Positions 15,901 to 24,501 of a stretch of DNA of 64,000 bases are shown in pieces. The DNA is from Candidatus Thorarchaeota archaeon (GTDB lineage Archaea > Asgardarchaeota > Thorarchaeia > Thorarchaeales > Thorarchaeaceae), in assembly GCA_011365025.1 (NCBI GenBank), contig RDOF01000010.1, positions 1 through 64,000 on the forward strand. Reading direction: 5' to 3'. The position numbers and the translations under genes were made by a program. Within the stretch, counting starts at the first letter, position 1, and the number at the start of each line of letters is the position of its first letter. Under the pieces are notes generated by a model. The model did no database searches. It was not told where the DNA came from and was given only the letters and a program-made list of their open reading frames with translations.

Positions 15901-17568
15901 TTACATTCGTGGCGAAGACTCAATCCTGCGAATTCTGGAGTTTGAGAAGATTCTGGCTATTCTATCACTAATATCTGGATGGCGAAGTGCCTCAAGAACC
16001 GACTTCTTCCTGGCGTCCTTTAGAGCGTCATCCACGATATCAAGGAGTCTTTCCGTGTCGCTTAGGTAGAGCTCGTAGACAAGAGCGTCAGCTATAGACT
16101 CAAGATACGCCAAGTCTCTACTTACTACATCTTGACAATGACTCGAGTGCATACTACTAAGCATATCAAAAACAGTGGCATATGCAGATGTATCACTCGG
16201 TACTGCAAGTGGAAGGTCTTCCATGATTCCAGTATTTAGGCAAGTTGTGAGCTGGGAGTAATTTGTGAGATAACGGATGCAGAGGTACCTAACGAAGCGC
16301 GAGTTCAGAACCATCCCTACGGCTTTCATATCTAGGTCCTTGTCTGTCGAAGTAATTGTAACGGCCCCACCTCCATGGATGATTCCCTTTGGCTTCATAA
16401 CACATCTAGGATAGGGGTAGTTCTTTGTGGCCAAAAGCAGCTCGTTTTCATAAGATTCTACCAAAGCCGAGTCATCTCTGAACCAATTGTCCGCGTATAT
16501 AAGAAACCCTTCATCGAGTCTGTACCTTTTCACACTCCTCCCGCTTGTAGCATAGGGAATATCAAACTGAATTGATGGATATTTGCTTACGTGTATCTTC
16601 TGAATGTCTCGACCTCTACTTGCTGACAGTGCGTCACGATTGCCCCTTTCGATTGCTTTCTTAAAGATGTCATCATAGTACAAAGGAATGACTCTGCTTG
16701 ACTGACAGACATCGAGCGGCACTTTTCTTGTCCCCTCAATACCCGGCCTTCGAGATATCGAAGAGAACGAATCCGCCCTTGAGTTCGACTTTGCTTTTGC
16801 AAGAATGCTAATCACTTCGAGTGTAACACCCTCGAATGGACTTCCCTCATCAACGATGGTTGTGACTGTGAATTGGTCTAGAAGGAACTCACGCAGTTTG
16901 CTGAATTGTCCAACCCTCAAAATGCTGTTGGGAACTAAGAAACCAAGATATCCATCTTCCCTAAGCAGTTCCCGCGCTCTCACCATGAAAAGAGCTGCTG
17001 TGTTCCAAGTTCCTCTTCGACCTGTGCTGATGTCATGAATGAGCGATTGTCTTACCTCCATCTTTTCCTCATCTGACAATAAATTCCCGTACGGTGGATT
17101 TCCAAGAACCACATCAAAACCTGAATTCTCTCTTTGGAAAACATCTCTGAACACAGCAGACCATTTGAATTGGCCTGAGATGCTGTTTCCATGTTCAACC
17201 TTCGTTCTCACATTGCCTTCTGCCCAATTCAGGAGGTTGTTCCTACAATCATCTGCGGCTTGCCTGACAATATCGACTCCATACAGCGAAGTGTCGACAA
17301 TGTGTCTTCTAATCTCATCATCTGATCCAAGATCGCCCAAGCCCTTTCTTGTTGAGAGAAGCCACTCTCCTGCTGCCATAAGGAATGCACCGTCACCGGA
17401 GGCAGGGTCCACAATTTTGATGCTAGTTATTCTGCTTAGGAGTGAGCTTCGAGTTCTATGCTTTTCACTGAGCCACGCCGCCAGCGTGTTTTCAGATATC
17501 CATTTGGCAAGCCAGCTCGGGGTGTAGTAGGATCCTATTCGCTTGGCGTCACAGTCTTCTAGGTCCAT
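15901..17568 (-). CDS. N6-adenine DNA methyltransferase, Eco57I/TaqI type
   Basis: The 555-residue gamma-class amino-methyltransferase has motif X (RIGSYYTPSWLAKWI), motif I DPASGDGAFL (about residues 54-63) and the catalytic motif IV NPPY (157-160). The C-terminal half matches the TaqI-like target-recognition region in position and length. No endonuclease domain precedes motif X and no restriction gene is beside it, so it is either an orphan methylase or part of a system whose partner lies elsewhere. ATG 17568 has GGAGG-like spacing 8 bases upstream. The recognition sequence cannot be predicted by eye. Confidence 0.9.
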   Translation of the reverse strand: MDLEDCDAKRIGSYYTPSWLAKWISENTLAAWLSEKHRTRSSLLSRITSIKIVDPASGDGAFLMAAGEWLLSTRKGLGDLGSDDEIRRHIVDTSLYGVDIVRQAADDCRNNLLNWAEGNVRTKVEHGNSISGQFKWSAVFRDVFQRENSGFDVVLGNPPYGNLLSDEEKMEVRQSLIHDISTGRRGTWNTAALFMVRARELLREDGYLGFLVPNSILRVGQFSKLREFLLDQFTVTTIVDEGSPFEGVTLEVISILAKAKSNSRADSFSSISRRPGIEGTRKVPLDVCQSSRVIPLYYDDIFKKAIERGNRDALSASRGRDIQKIHVSKYPSIQFDIPYATSGRSVKRYRLDEGFLIYADNWFRDDSALVESYENELLLATKNYPYPRCVMKPKGIIHGGGAVTITSTDKDLDMKAVGMVLNSRFVRYLCIRYLTNYSQLTTCLNTGIMEDLPLAVPSDTSAYATVFDMLSSMHSSHCQDVVSRDLAYLESIADALVYELYLSDTERLLDIVDDALKDARKKSVLEALRHPDISDRIARIFSNSRIRRIESSPRM

Positions 17569-17774
17569 GGACTCGCCTCCGATTTGCTATCTTTCGCAAA
17601 ACTCGCATATAATGGGCTCGGAATCTGCGAGCAGCAATTGGAATGGGAAATCCTGCATACCCCAACTCGGTGTACCTTATCTGTCGCAGGTATTGACCTG
17701 CATTCTCCCAATATACACGCCTAAGTATCCCAGAAGGAAACCTGTGCGCATGCCAAAGGAAAAAGAAGAAGGAC

Positions 17775-17794
17775 GAGTGGGTCGAAACCCACTC
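17775..17794 (-). terminator. Stem-loop after the SPFH-zinc-ribbon gene
   Basis: GAGTGGGT and ACCCACTC form a perfect 8-bp stem closed by a CGAA tetraloop, 12 bases beyond the stop of the minus-strand SPFH gene. On the minus strand it is followed by a T/C-rich stretch (CCTTCTTCTTTTTCC), as expected of a terminator. Confidence 0.6.
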
Positions 17795-17806
17795 AGTACT
17801 ATTTGT

Positions 17807-18685
17807 CTATCCAATCTTGGTGCCACAGTTCGGGCAGAACTTGGCTCCATTTAGTTGGCTTCCACAATTGGGACAGAACTTGGCTCCTGCTGGTGCGGCA
17901 CCACCGCCGCCTTGTCCGCCGCTCATCGCACCAGACATCGCTCCCATGAATCCCATGCCTGCTCCGAAGCCAGCACCCGGACTCTTACCGAGCGACTCGG
18001 CTGCATCCTTCATGGTTTCAGCACCCATCACCTGCTGGCCACCAACACCACCAGTCCTGAGCCAGAATAGGCGCTCGCGGTACTTCTCTGTGGTGTCAAT
18101 GCCCTCAAACTTCAGATCAACCAGTTCAAGGCCGAGTCTCTCAAAGGACATTCTGACCTTGGTCTTGACCTTCAGAGAGGTCTCGTCAAGCTGAGTAAAC
18201 ACGGCTTGGAGGTCGTAGTGAGCGAATTCGTCAATAATCCTCTCATTCATGAATGACCTGAGGTAATCGTTAATCTTCTTGGTGCTGAAGGCGTTCTGGT
18301 TGCCAACAACGTCCTGCACGAAGATGTTCGGTTCCTTGATTCGGAACCAGAAATTCCCATGGAACATCAAGGGTGCCAAATCACTAGTCTGACCCCTACC
18401 TCCGAACTTACCCTGGAATTGAGAGCGTGAGATAAACACGCAAGTGGCTTCAAAGACATCTCCTTTGATCTTCTTCTGAAACCATCCAACAAGCCCGGGC
18501 ATGCTACTGGTTGTCAGCTTGTGGCGGCCCGCCAGGAACGTGTCAAGAGCCTTGCCATCTCGATAGAAGATGGCCGCTTGGTTCTCCATCACAATAAGCT
18601 GTGAGCCCCATTCAATTCGGTTATCTGGATAACGCCAGACAACATCATCTGGGCTGGCATTAGTCCACTCTATAGCATCTGCCAT
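17807..18685 (-). CDS. SPFH-domain protein with C-terminal double zinc ribbon (COG4260-like)
   Basis: Residues about 20-215 form a band-7/SPFH domain (GSQLIVMENQAAIFYRDGK, then FWFRIKEPNIFV and LGLELVDLKFEGID). A glycine/methionine-rich linker follows, then two zinc-knuckle halves, each CPNCG (KFCPNCGSQL and KFCPNCGTKIG). This matches the family once labelled virion-core-like, whose members are soluble or membrane-peripheral scaffolds in bacteria and archaea. The window has several other zinc-ribbon membrane proteins that could be partners, though none is adjacent. GTTTAAAAC around 18737-18746 on the minus strand is a likely TATA box. Confidence 0.85.
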   Translation of the reverse strand: MADAIEWTNASPDDVVWRYPDNRIEWGSQLIVMENQAAIFYRDGKALDTFLAGRHKLTTSSMPGLVGWFQKKIKGDVFEATCVFISRSQFQGKFGGRGQTSDLAPLMFHGNFWFRIKEPNIFVQDVVGNQNAFSTKKINDYLRSFMNERIIDEFAHYDLQAVFTQLDETSLKVKTKVRMSFERLGLELVDLKFEGIDTTEKYRERLFWLRTGGVGGQQVMGAETMKDAAESLGKSPGAGFGAGMGFMGAMSGAMSGGQGGGGAAPAGAKFCPNCGSQLNGAKFCPNCGTKIG

Positions 18686-18798
18686 TTCAATATCAACTCG
18701 CTAGTCGAGCTCTGTCTGCTAATGCGTTATCATCGGTTTTAAACTTTGGTAACCTATACTCCGAAGCTCAAAGGCGTATTAAAGGGGCAAGATGATTG

Positions 18799-19092
18799 CT
18801 AGCGGTCCTCTTCTTCACCCTTGGACTGCGCGTGAGTTTCCGTCTTCTTCCTCTCCTGCCTTAGTGAAACTGGAAATCCTCCACTTGTTGTCCCTATCAT
18901 CGAGGGGCTGTAGGAGTAGTCCCGCGCAAGAGTCCCCCCAAATCCATCCACATTCTTATCGCTTGGTCTAGTTATTGTCGTTCTACCTGATGCAGATCCT
19001 TTTCCAAAAGTAAGGCCAGCGCAAGCAAGGATTATCACGACCGAACCTAAAGCAAGAATTATCTCAATTATGCTCTTCTTTCCTCAACTCAT
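18799..19092 (-). pseudogene. Small single-helix membrane protein gene with an in-frame TGA at codon 3
   Basis: The frame from ATG 19092 reads M, S, then TGA (19084-19086), then GKKSIIEIILALGSVVII and onward without another stop to 18799, 98 codons in all. After the TGA there is a convincing transmembrane helix (IIEIILALGSVVIILACAG) and a polar tail. The only conventional downstream start, GTG 19036, would cut the helix in half. A TATA-like CATATATC lies about 50 bases before the ATG. Explanations are a nonsense mutation (TGG to TGA), a sequencing error, recoding, or initiation at ATA/ATT after the GAGG at 19081-19086. The neighbouring 43-residue gene has a similar layout. Function unknown. 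Confidence 0.4.
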
Positions 19093-19167
19093 CCAATGAC
19101 GTTCTGAAAAACCCCTTACATTGGATTGCTCATAAATTGATATATGCCTTTGCCCAAGAGCTCGCCT

Positions 19168-19299
19168 TTATTCGACTTCTTGAGGGCTAGCTTCGGTCAT
19201 GTTTGTAGTGGCCTGCTGAGTTCCTAGTGACCTAGCTATTAGAATCACTACAAGGAAACCCAAAACGACCAGTCCAAGCAGTTCTAACCACATCGACAT
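19168..19299 (-). CDS. Possible 43-residue single-helix membrane protein
   Basis: ATG 19299 opens a short frame: MSMWLELL, a strongly hydrophobic helix (GLVVLGFLVVILIARSLG) and a polar, acidic tail ending SPQEVE. The frame runs further upstream, but that part would overlap the promoter and start of the divergent gene at 19454 and is not protein-like. TATAATAC near 19357-19364 (minus strand) could be the promoter. No family is recognised; the arrangement (helix at the N terminus, short polar tail) resembles the interrupted gene next to it. Confidence 0.4.
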   Translation of the reverse strand: MSMWLELLGLVVLGFLVVILIARSLGTQQATTNMTEASPQEVE

Positions 19300-19453
19300 G
19301 CGTACCCTCTCGGCAACGGGTTCCGTTTTCCTGAGAAGCGAATCTCGTTTAGTATTATAGTCAACTAAGGAGATAAGCCTTACTTGAAAGCCAAGCTGTT
19401 GCATAGATGACCCTTTTAATAAGAAGGCGCGTTCTTGATTTGCAGGGAGTCTC

Positions 19454-19891
19454 ATGTCCGAAGGAAATGGCGAACACAATCCGAAGCCACCTGAACCAAA
19501 GAATGAACCAAAACGGAAACCATTCAATCCAATGGTCACCTACATCTATGTGGCTGCCGCCATTTTCATTACATATTCAATATTCTACACGTTCGGATAT
19601 CCAGCGTTAATTGTGTCCATGTTGATTCTAATTGTCTATCTATTCAGGGAGACCCAGTTCATCAGACGCAGGTATAGTGTGTCCTTCATTCGCAAAGCTG
19701 CATATATCAACATGGGGCATGCTTTCATTTATTTCGTCCTTCTAGCAATCAATGGCTTTTGGGTACTTCAGTACGGAGAAATAGTTCTCCTTCGAGAAAT
19801 ACCCTTTCTCACTCAATGGGCTCCTCTCTTCGTTTGTCTGGGCGTTTTCGGTATAACGAACATCAAGCAGATGTATATGCCGGACAGGTAG
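19454..19891 (+). CDS. Small four-helix membrane protein of unknown function
   Basis: The 145-residue protein has a proline/lysine-rich N terminus (about 25 residues) and four hydrophobic segments: TYIYVAAAIFITYSIFYTF, ALIVSMLILIVYLF, YINMGHAFIYFVLLAING and WAPLFVCLGVFGI. A basic loop RRRYSVSFIRK lies between helices 2 and 3. No family is recognised. TTTTAATAAG at 19410-19419 is a good TATA box about 35-40 bases upstream, and the ATG follows a GGAGTCTC element. The gene converges with the RNase Z-like gene with 7 bases between the stops. Confidence 0.7.
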   Translation: MSEGNGEHNPKPPEPKNEPKRKPFNPMVTYIYVAAAIFITYSIFYTFGYPALIVSMLILIVYLFRETQFIRRRYSVSFIRKAAYINMGHAFIYFVLLAINGFWVLQYGEIVLLREIPFLTQWAPLFVCLGVFGITNIKQMYMPDR

Positions 19892-19898
19892 ATTGCAT

Positions 19899-20654
19899 TC
19901 AGTTCGAAAATACGGAAAAGTCCTCTCCCATTGTGACGGTTGCCTTGGTTCTTCTTTGAATCGTATCAATTACCTTCTTGGAATTTGCCACCACTTCTGG
20001 ACTAACATGGTTCAGAACAATCATGGAAGGATTGGCCGCTTCAACAACGTGAGCCAACTCGCTGGGACTTGTATGAACCCCCTCTGGATGATTGCCATCC
20101 AGCCAGTTGCACTCATGAACCAGAATATCAGCGTCTTTTGCCAATGAAATCACATCCGCACTCGGGGCAGTGTCAGACGAAAACACGAATTTGAATCCTG
20201 CTTCTTCTACCTTGAAAGCTCGGGTTTGCATAGTGCCGTGCAGAGTGGGACATGTGGCAACAGAAAGGGAATCCAAGTAGACCAAGTCATTCTCTCTTAG
20301 CGAATGAATCTCAACGCCAATCTTCTCAAGTAGATATGGAAAAGCTATGTCTCTAAGGCCTCTGGACCATTCACGTATGTTGGGTGGTGCGTATACCTGC
20401 AGTGACCTATCATACCCTGCGAGCCAAAGACTCTGACAGAGGGTCAGGAAATCAGAGCAGTGGTCTATGTGGAAGTGACTTATGAAAACCGCATCAATCT
20501 TGGTGAGATCGTACTTTAGATGGGTTAGTCTTTGCAGGACTCCTGACCCTATGTCAAGAAGAATTGTCCTGTCATTTGTTTCAATGAGAATGCCTGACTG
20601 CACTCTTTCCGGATCAGGAAAGGACGTTCCCGTCCCTAGCAGTGTGATCTTCAT
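19899..20654 (-). CDS. Metallo-beta-lactamase superfamily hydrolase, RNase Z-like
   Basis: The 251-residue protein has the metallo-beta-lactamase fold: KITLLGTGTSFPDP at the N terminus, the metal-site motif FISHFHIDHCSD (HxHxDH), then FSSDTAPS and the late histidine in LNHVSPE. The ordering is that of the tRNase Z/arylsulfatase-like branch, although it lacks an obvious long exosite arm. It could be a phosphodiesterase or another small-substrate hydrolase. ATG 20654 (MKITLLG) is preferred over 20663, since all relatives start immediately before this strand. Confidence 0.85.
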   Translation of the reverse strand: MKITLLGTGTSFPDPERVQSGILIETNDRTILLDIGSGVLQRLTHLKYDLTKIDAVFISHFHIDHCSDFLTLCQSLWLAGYDRSLQVYAPPNIREWSRGLRDIAFPYLLEKIGVEIHSLRENDLVYLDSLSVATCPTLHGTMQTRAFKVEEAGFKFVFSSDTAPSADVISLAKDADILVHECNWLDGNHPEGVHTSPSELAHVVEAANPSMIVLNHVSPEVVANSKKVIDTIQRRTKATVTMGEDFSVFSN

Positions 20655-20721
20655 TGCAATCATTCAGGTATGGTTTCCTGTAATCAGTGTTACCACTTCC
20701 AGAAAAGTGGCCACGCAGTTC

Positions 20722-21117
20722 TTACCTTACGAATTGCGGTTTCAGCAAGTGCTTGAGCGTATTTGACAGCAAGGCGATTTCCCGACGTATTTTGGAGCAC
20801 TCGAGTGTAGGCGCTGCCAGCTTTCTCCCCAAATCGTATCTGGCCACATCTCTCATTGCCCTTAGCAATGCAATGGAATCCACGTGAACCCTGCCGGATT
20901 GCACATCTCTCCAAAGGATTTCAATGGAGTTTACGAACATTTGCTGGTGGTGCATGATCTCTTGACGGTCTCCAAGATGCGGGTCTCCCTCAGAAAGAAG
21001 GTGAGTCATGCTTTCCAAGGATGTAAGTAGGGGCGCTGTGGGGCTCAAGGTATAGTCCCTGTTCCACTCGCTCTTTAAGTTCCGGTACACCCAAAGCACC
21101 GTAGTTTCGCTATACAT
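20722..21117 (-). CDS. Hypothetical helical protein
   Basis: This 131-residue frame fills an otherwise empty interval between the RNase Z-like gene and the M14 peptidase. The product is soluble, charged and mostly helical (NRDYTLSPTAPLLTSLESMT, QMFVNSIEILWRDVQSGRVH, RREIALLSNTLKHLLKPQF). I recognise no family. Its composition is protein-like and no competing frame in the interval is better. The initiating codon (ATG 21117) is the first in the frame; no strong ribosome-binding site is visible. It may be transcribed with the downstream hydrolase gene. Confidence 0.5.
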   Translation of the reverse strand: MYSETTVLWVYRNLKSEWNRDYTLSPTAPLLTSLESMTHLLSEGDPHLGDRQEIMHHQQMFVNSIEILWRDVQSGRVHVDSIALLRAMRDVARYDLGRKLAAPTLECSKIRREIALLSNTLKHLLKPQFVR

Positions 21118-21287
21118 CTCGCTATTTATTTCCCACCGGTTCTCAACTCCAAGGGCGGGTCAGGATCTTCAGCACTCTTCATGATTGGTTGCGCATGCCC
21201 TAAGGCTCTTATTTGGCTTTGAAAGACATCTTATTCCCGATTTAATCACCGCAATTCGACTAGGTCGTGCCAGCAACGTGATGTGAA

Positions 21288-22982
21288 ATGAAGTCCAACT
21301 ACCTTGCAGTTAGTCTTGTACTGACGGTCCTATTGCTAGGAGCTGTCCCCTTGGATGCTGGAGCTGCTGAAATTTCTGCAGAACCAATTAGCATTACTAG
21401 AATCAGCTATCCGTCTGTTGTGCGTAACTGGTCGCATTTGGAACTGATCTATCAGGACATGTGGCATGACCCTGCGATGCTCCAAGAAGAAATAGATATG
21501 ATTCATGATGCGGCCTCCGCAATCGTTGATTTAGAAACGCTTGGACAAACAGTTCAGGGGCGAGATATAGTTTCCCTGAAGATAACCAACGAACTCTCCC
21601 CAGTTCAAAAAGCGAAGACCGTTGTCGTGGCACATCACCATGGCAGGGAACAAATCACCGTTGAGGCGGCTTTGCGATTCATCCTCAGATTGGTCAACGG
21701 ATATGGAGAGGACCAGCAAATCACCGATTATCTTGACTCGGAAGAGATCTACATTATCCCTTCCCTCAATCTCGATGCGCTTGAACGAGTCGTGAATCTT
21801 GCAGACTACTGGCTTCGCAAAAATCTCCAGCCGTATAACAATGACCATGACGATGAAACCGATGAGGACCCCGCAAACGATGTTGACCTTGATGGACAGA
21901 TTTCTGAGTTTGATGTTTTTGAGGTTGGTACGAACCTTTTTGTCGATTATTACTTTGAGGGCATTGACGATGATGGAGATGGCAAGATCAATGAAGATGA
22001 GATTGGATTGGTCGACCTGAACCGCAACTATGCGACATACTGGGGAATGCCTGGCTCCTCTGACGACCCGACTGCCCAGACCTATCATGGTGCGTTTGCC
22101 TTCTCAGAGCCGGAAACTGCTGCATTCAGAGACTTCGCGTTGCAGCACAAATTTGCAATGGCGTACTCCCTGCACTCGGGCACAAATGCTACCTATCTTC
22201 CCAGCAATGAGGATAATTACTACCCATTACCTGAGCTATACAGCACAGTCCTCGATGACTTCGTAGACATTCTTCCTCCGTACTTCTTCGGTAGTGGCTA
22301 CTATCCAAGCCCGGAGACCCATGCACGCGCCTCGCGGTTGGAGGCCGGTACTGGCGGTTTGTGGAAGGAGTGGATGTACTACAGTCGCTCAACTCCCCTT
22401 CCCGTTTGCTTTGAAATCTATCACAATCCAGACGTGGACCTGCCATCAGCCTCAGTACGTGTCTATGAGAATGAAACTCATTACATCGAAAAATGGACTG
22501 GTATCTATGGCTACTTTGCCCCAGAACTACCACTGATTCAGCCCCTCTGGGAAGAGATTTCTCCTGCCTTTGACTACCTTCTCGAGATGCTTCCGCGTTT
22601 GGATGTGACAATTCCTGAGGGAACTCAATCTGGTACGGCTTTGTCCCTAAACATGACAATGACGAATCTGAGCCCCAGACTCTATACCAAAGACAACATC
22701 CAAATTCTTGGCCCTGACGGGGGCTACCTCTACTCATTTGGAGTAGTTCAGGCCAGTAGCACCTATGATGGAACGGTAGAGTTTCAAATCCCCCCCACTC
22801 TATTAGGCACAAACTTCACAATCCGTGTAGGGAACGACTACTCAGGGTTCAGTCAATTCGAAGTGCAGAGTATAGGAGTGCCTCAGACTCAGTTTGAGTT
22901 GCCTTCAGAATTGATTCTGACCGTAGGAATTGGTGTCGTAGTTTTGGTAGCACTAGTCGTGTACGCATCTCGAAGAAGATAG
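21288..22982 (+). CDS. Secreted, membrane-anchored M14 zinc carboxypeptidase with EF-hand loops
   Basis: The 564-residue protein has a signal peptide (residues 1-27, LAVSLVLTVLLLGAVPL core), an M14 catalytic domain and a C-terminal anchor (LILTVGIGVVVLVALVVYA) with a basic SRRR tail. Zinc ligands are His118 and Glu121 in HHHGRE and His296 in SLHSG; the substrate-binding Asn245-Arg246 pair is in VDLNRNY; a catalytic Glu candidate lies in CFEIYHNP. Between the first ligands and the Asn-Arg pair are two textbook EF-hand calcium loops (residues 198-209 and 227-238). A beta-sandwich-like region precedes the anchor. The enzyme would work on the outer cell surface, trimming peptides, and may need calcium. 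Confidence 0.9.
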   Translation: MKSNYLAVSLVLTVLLLGAVPLDAGAAEISAEPISITRISYPSVVRNWSHLELIYQDMWHDPAMLQEEIDMIHDAASAIVDLETLGQTVQGRDIVSLKITNELSPVQKAKTVVVAHHHGREQITVEAALRFILRLVNGYGEDQQITDYLDSEEIYIIPSLNLDALERVVNLADYWLRKNLQPYNNDHDDETDEDPANDVDLDGQISEFDVFEVGTNLFVDYYFEGIDDDGDGKINEDEIGLVDLNRNYATYWGMPGSSDDPTAQTYHGAFAFSEPETAAFRDFALQHKFAMAYSLHSGTNATYLPSNEDNYYPLPELYSTVLDDFVDILPPYFFGSGYYPSPETHARASRLEAGTGGLWKEWMYYSRSTPLPVCFEIYHNPDVDLPSASVRVYENETHYIEKWTGIYGYFAPELPLIQPLWEEISPAFDYLLEMLPRLDVTIPEGTQSGTALSLNMTMTNLSPRLYTKDNIQILGPDGGYLYSFGVVQASSTYDGTVEFQIPPTLLGTNFTIRVGNDYSGFSQFEVQSIGVPQTQFELPSELILTVGIGVVVLVALVVYASRRR

Positions 22983-23114
22983 GCCATCACGGTCGTGTCC
23001 CATCTCACATCACAGATTAGAATATGACGTATCATTGGATGGCAGCGTAAGTGAAAAGCCTGTGAGCCGGCCGCTTGGTTTTAATACTTGTTATCTCTTG
23101 GTTTGCTTAAAGAA

Positions 23115-24407
23115 ATGGCCGACCTTCTATTTTTTGCAGTTTTGGCTCTTTTCGCCATCACTCTGATAGTGATTATGTTCGAGAAGGTAAACGAAACCGC
23201 TGCAACTCTCTTCTCAATGTCCATCGCAGGAGCTTTGCTTGTTCTTGGAGGTGCTCAAGTTGAAGGGCAGGCTGTATCTTTCGGTCTATTCATAAGTCTG
23301 CTTGAGTGGGACACCATTCTTTTCATCACCTCAATGATGATTGTTGTATCTATAGCCGCATCCTCCGGGATGTTCCAGTACATAGCCCTTCTTCTCGCCG
23401 TGCGTACAGGAGGCGAGCCGCGGCGAATATTCACATCTTTCTTGGGTTTTGTGTTTATTCTATCATTCTTTCTTGACCCCCTCCCAACAATGATGGTCAT
23501 GGGCCCATTTACTGCAGAAGTATGCAAGGCACTGGATATGGACGTAAGGGCGCTTTTAGTCAGCGAGGTTATAGTCGCCAACTTCGCATCTTTTCCTTCT
23601 GTTGTTGGCTCAGTGCCGAATCTTCTGATTGTATTTTGGGCCGGTATCAGTCCTGGAGAAATGTTTGTTATGCTCCTGCCTCTCTCTGTTATCCTTCTCT
23701 TCGTCACATTCCCAAGTCTAGACAGGATGTTTGGCGCTGACCTGGTCGATATGGAAAACTATGATCCGGGTCCGCTCTTGATGATTAAACCCAGCGCAAT
23801 GATTCGGTCACGTCCTGACTTCTACATCTCGGCGGTTGGCATGGCTCTTCTGATACTTGGGTTTGTTATCGCCCCGCACGAGGTCACCTTCATCTCGCTT
23901 GCCGTGGCCTCTGCAATGCTTGCTTTCTCACATGAGAGAGCAAAGGGCCTACTTCGAAGCCTTTCTTGGGAAACCATCTTCTTCCTCATCGGTCTCTTTG
24001 GGCTTGTGAAGGCACTGCAAATCGCAGGGGTTATTGATGCAGCAAGTCAAGCGATGACTGCGGCGATTGGCACAAATCCTTTCATTGGAATCCTACTCAT
24101 GATTTGGATTCCCGGGTTTGCTCTATCGATTATTGATAACATCCCCGTGGCAGCCTTCCTTGCGCCAATGGCACTTGACCTAGGAACTGTCAGTAGAGTC
24201 GTTCCGGTTTCCCTCATTATTGGGGCAAACGTGGGCGGATACATGATCCCCTTTGGCGATGCTCCAAATATGATTGTTGTTTCTCTGTGCAGAGAGAACT
24301 GGAAACCACTCAGCTTCAAGGAATTTACAATAATCACGCTACAGCTTGGAGTGATTCACCTAGTAATCTCAACCATATATTGCTTCATCCTCGCTCTCTT
24401 CATCTAG
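23115..24407 (+). CDS. ArsB/NhaD-type ion transporter (IT superfamily)
   Basis: This polytopic protein of 430 residues has the two-repeat organisation of the ion transporter superfamily (ArsB, NhaD, SLC13, eukaryotic P protein): helix-turn segments with SFFLDPLPTMMVMGPFT in the first half and SIIDNIPVAAFLAPMAL in the second, both with the D-x-x-P-x-x-x hairpin motif, followed by IGANVGGYMIPFGDAPN. The substrate could be Na+/H+, arsenite or a carboxylate. The ATG at 23115 lies about 30 bases after TTTTAATAC, so the transcript is probably leaderless; the frame itself is open from TTG 23088. Confidence 0.88.
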   Translation: MADLLFFAVLALFAITLIVIMFEKVNETAATLFSMSIAGALLVLGGAQVEGQAVSFGLFISLLEWDTILFITSMMIVVSIAASSGMFQYIALLLAVRTGGEPRRIFTSFLGFVFILSFFLDPLPTMMVMGPFTAEVCKALDMDVRALLVSEVIVANFASFPSVVGSVPNLLIVFWAGISPGEMFVMLLPLSVILLFVTFPSLDRMFGADLVDMENYDPGPLLMIKPSAMIRSRPDFYISAVGMALLILGFVIAPHEVTFISLAVASAMLAFSHERAKGLLRSLSWETIFFLIGLFGLVKALQIAGVIDAASQAMTAAIGTNPFIGILLMIWIPGFALSIIDNIPVAAFLAPMALDLGTVSRVVPVSLIIGANVGGYMIPFGDAPNMIVVSLCRENWKPLSFKEFTIITLQLGVIHLVISTIYCFILALFI

Positions 24408-24465
24408 GACAATGACTCTGCCAATAGCCTCATGAGTTGCTGCAAAATGAAAAGAAGTTGAAACC

Positions 24466-24484
24466 CTGGGGGAAAGACCCCCAG
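24466..24484 (-). terminator. GC-rich stem-loop between convergent genes
   Basis: CTGGGGG and CCCCCAG pair perfectly around an AAAGA loop. The hairpin sits between the ArsB-type gene (plus) and the 186-residue gene (minus). On the minus strand it is followed by a T-rich stretch (CAACTTCTTTTCATTTT), so it most likely ends the minus-strand transcript. Confidence 0.55.
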
Positions 24485-24501
24485 AGTTGCTAAGCATAGA
24501 A

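Noticed and set aside
17039..17527. 162-codon open frame on the plus strand
   Set aside because: Opposite the motif I and NPPY part of the DNA methyltransferase; no protein features.
19300..19539. N-terminal extension of the small membrane protein at 19168-19299 (would make 123 residues)
   Set aside because: It would overlap the promoter and the first 85 bases of the divergent gene at 19454, and the added sequence is not protein-like.
21531..22088. 185-codon open frame on the minus strand, valine/isoleucine-rich
   Set aside because: Antisense of the acidic EF-hand region of the M14 gene; Asp codons read backwards as Val/Ile explain the composition.
22189..22812. 207-codon open frame on the minus strand
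   Set aside because: It lies entirely inside the M14 peptidase gene, is rich in Ser, Arg, Cys and Trp without a recognisable domain, and is the antisense shadow of a well-supported gene.
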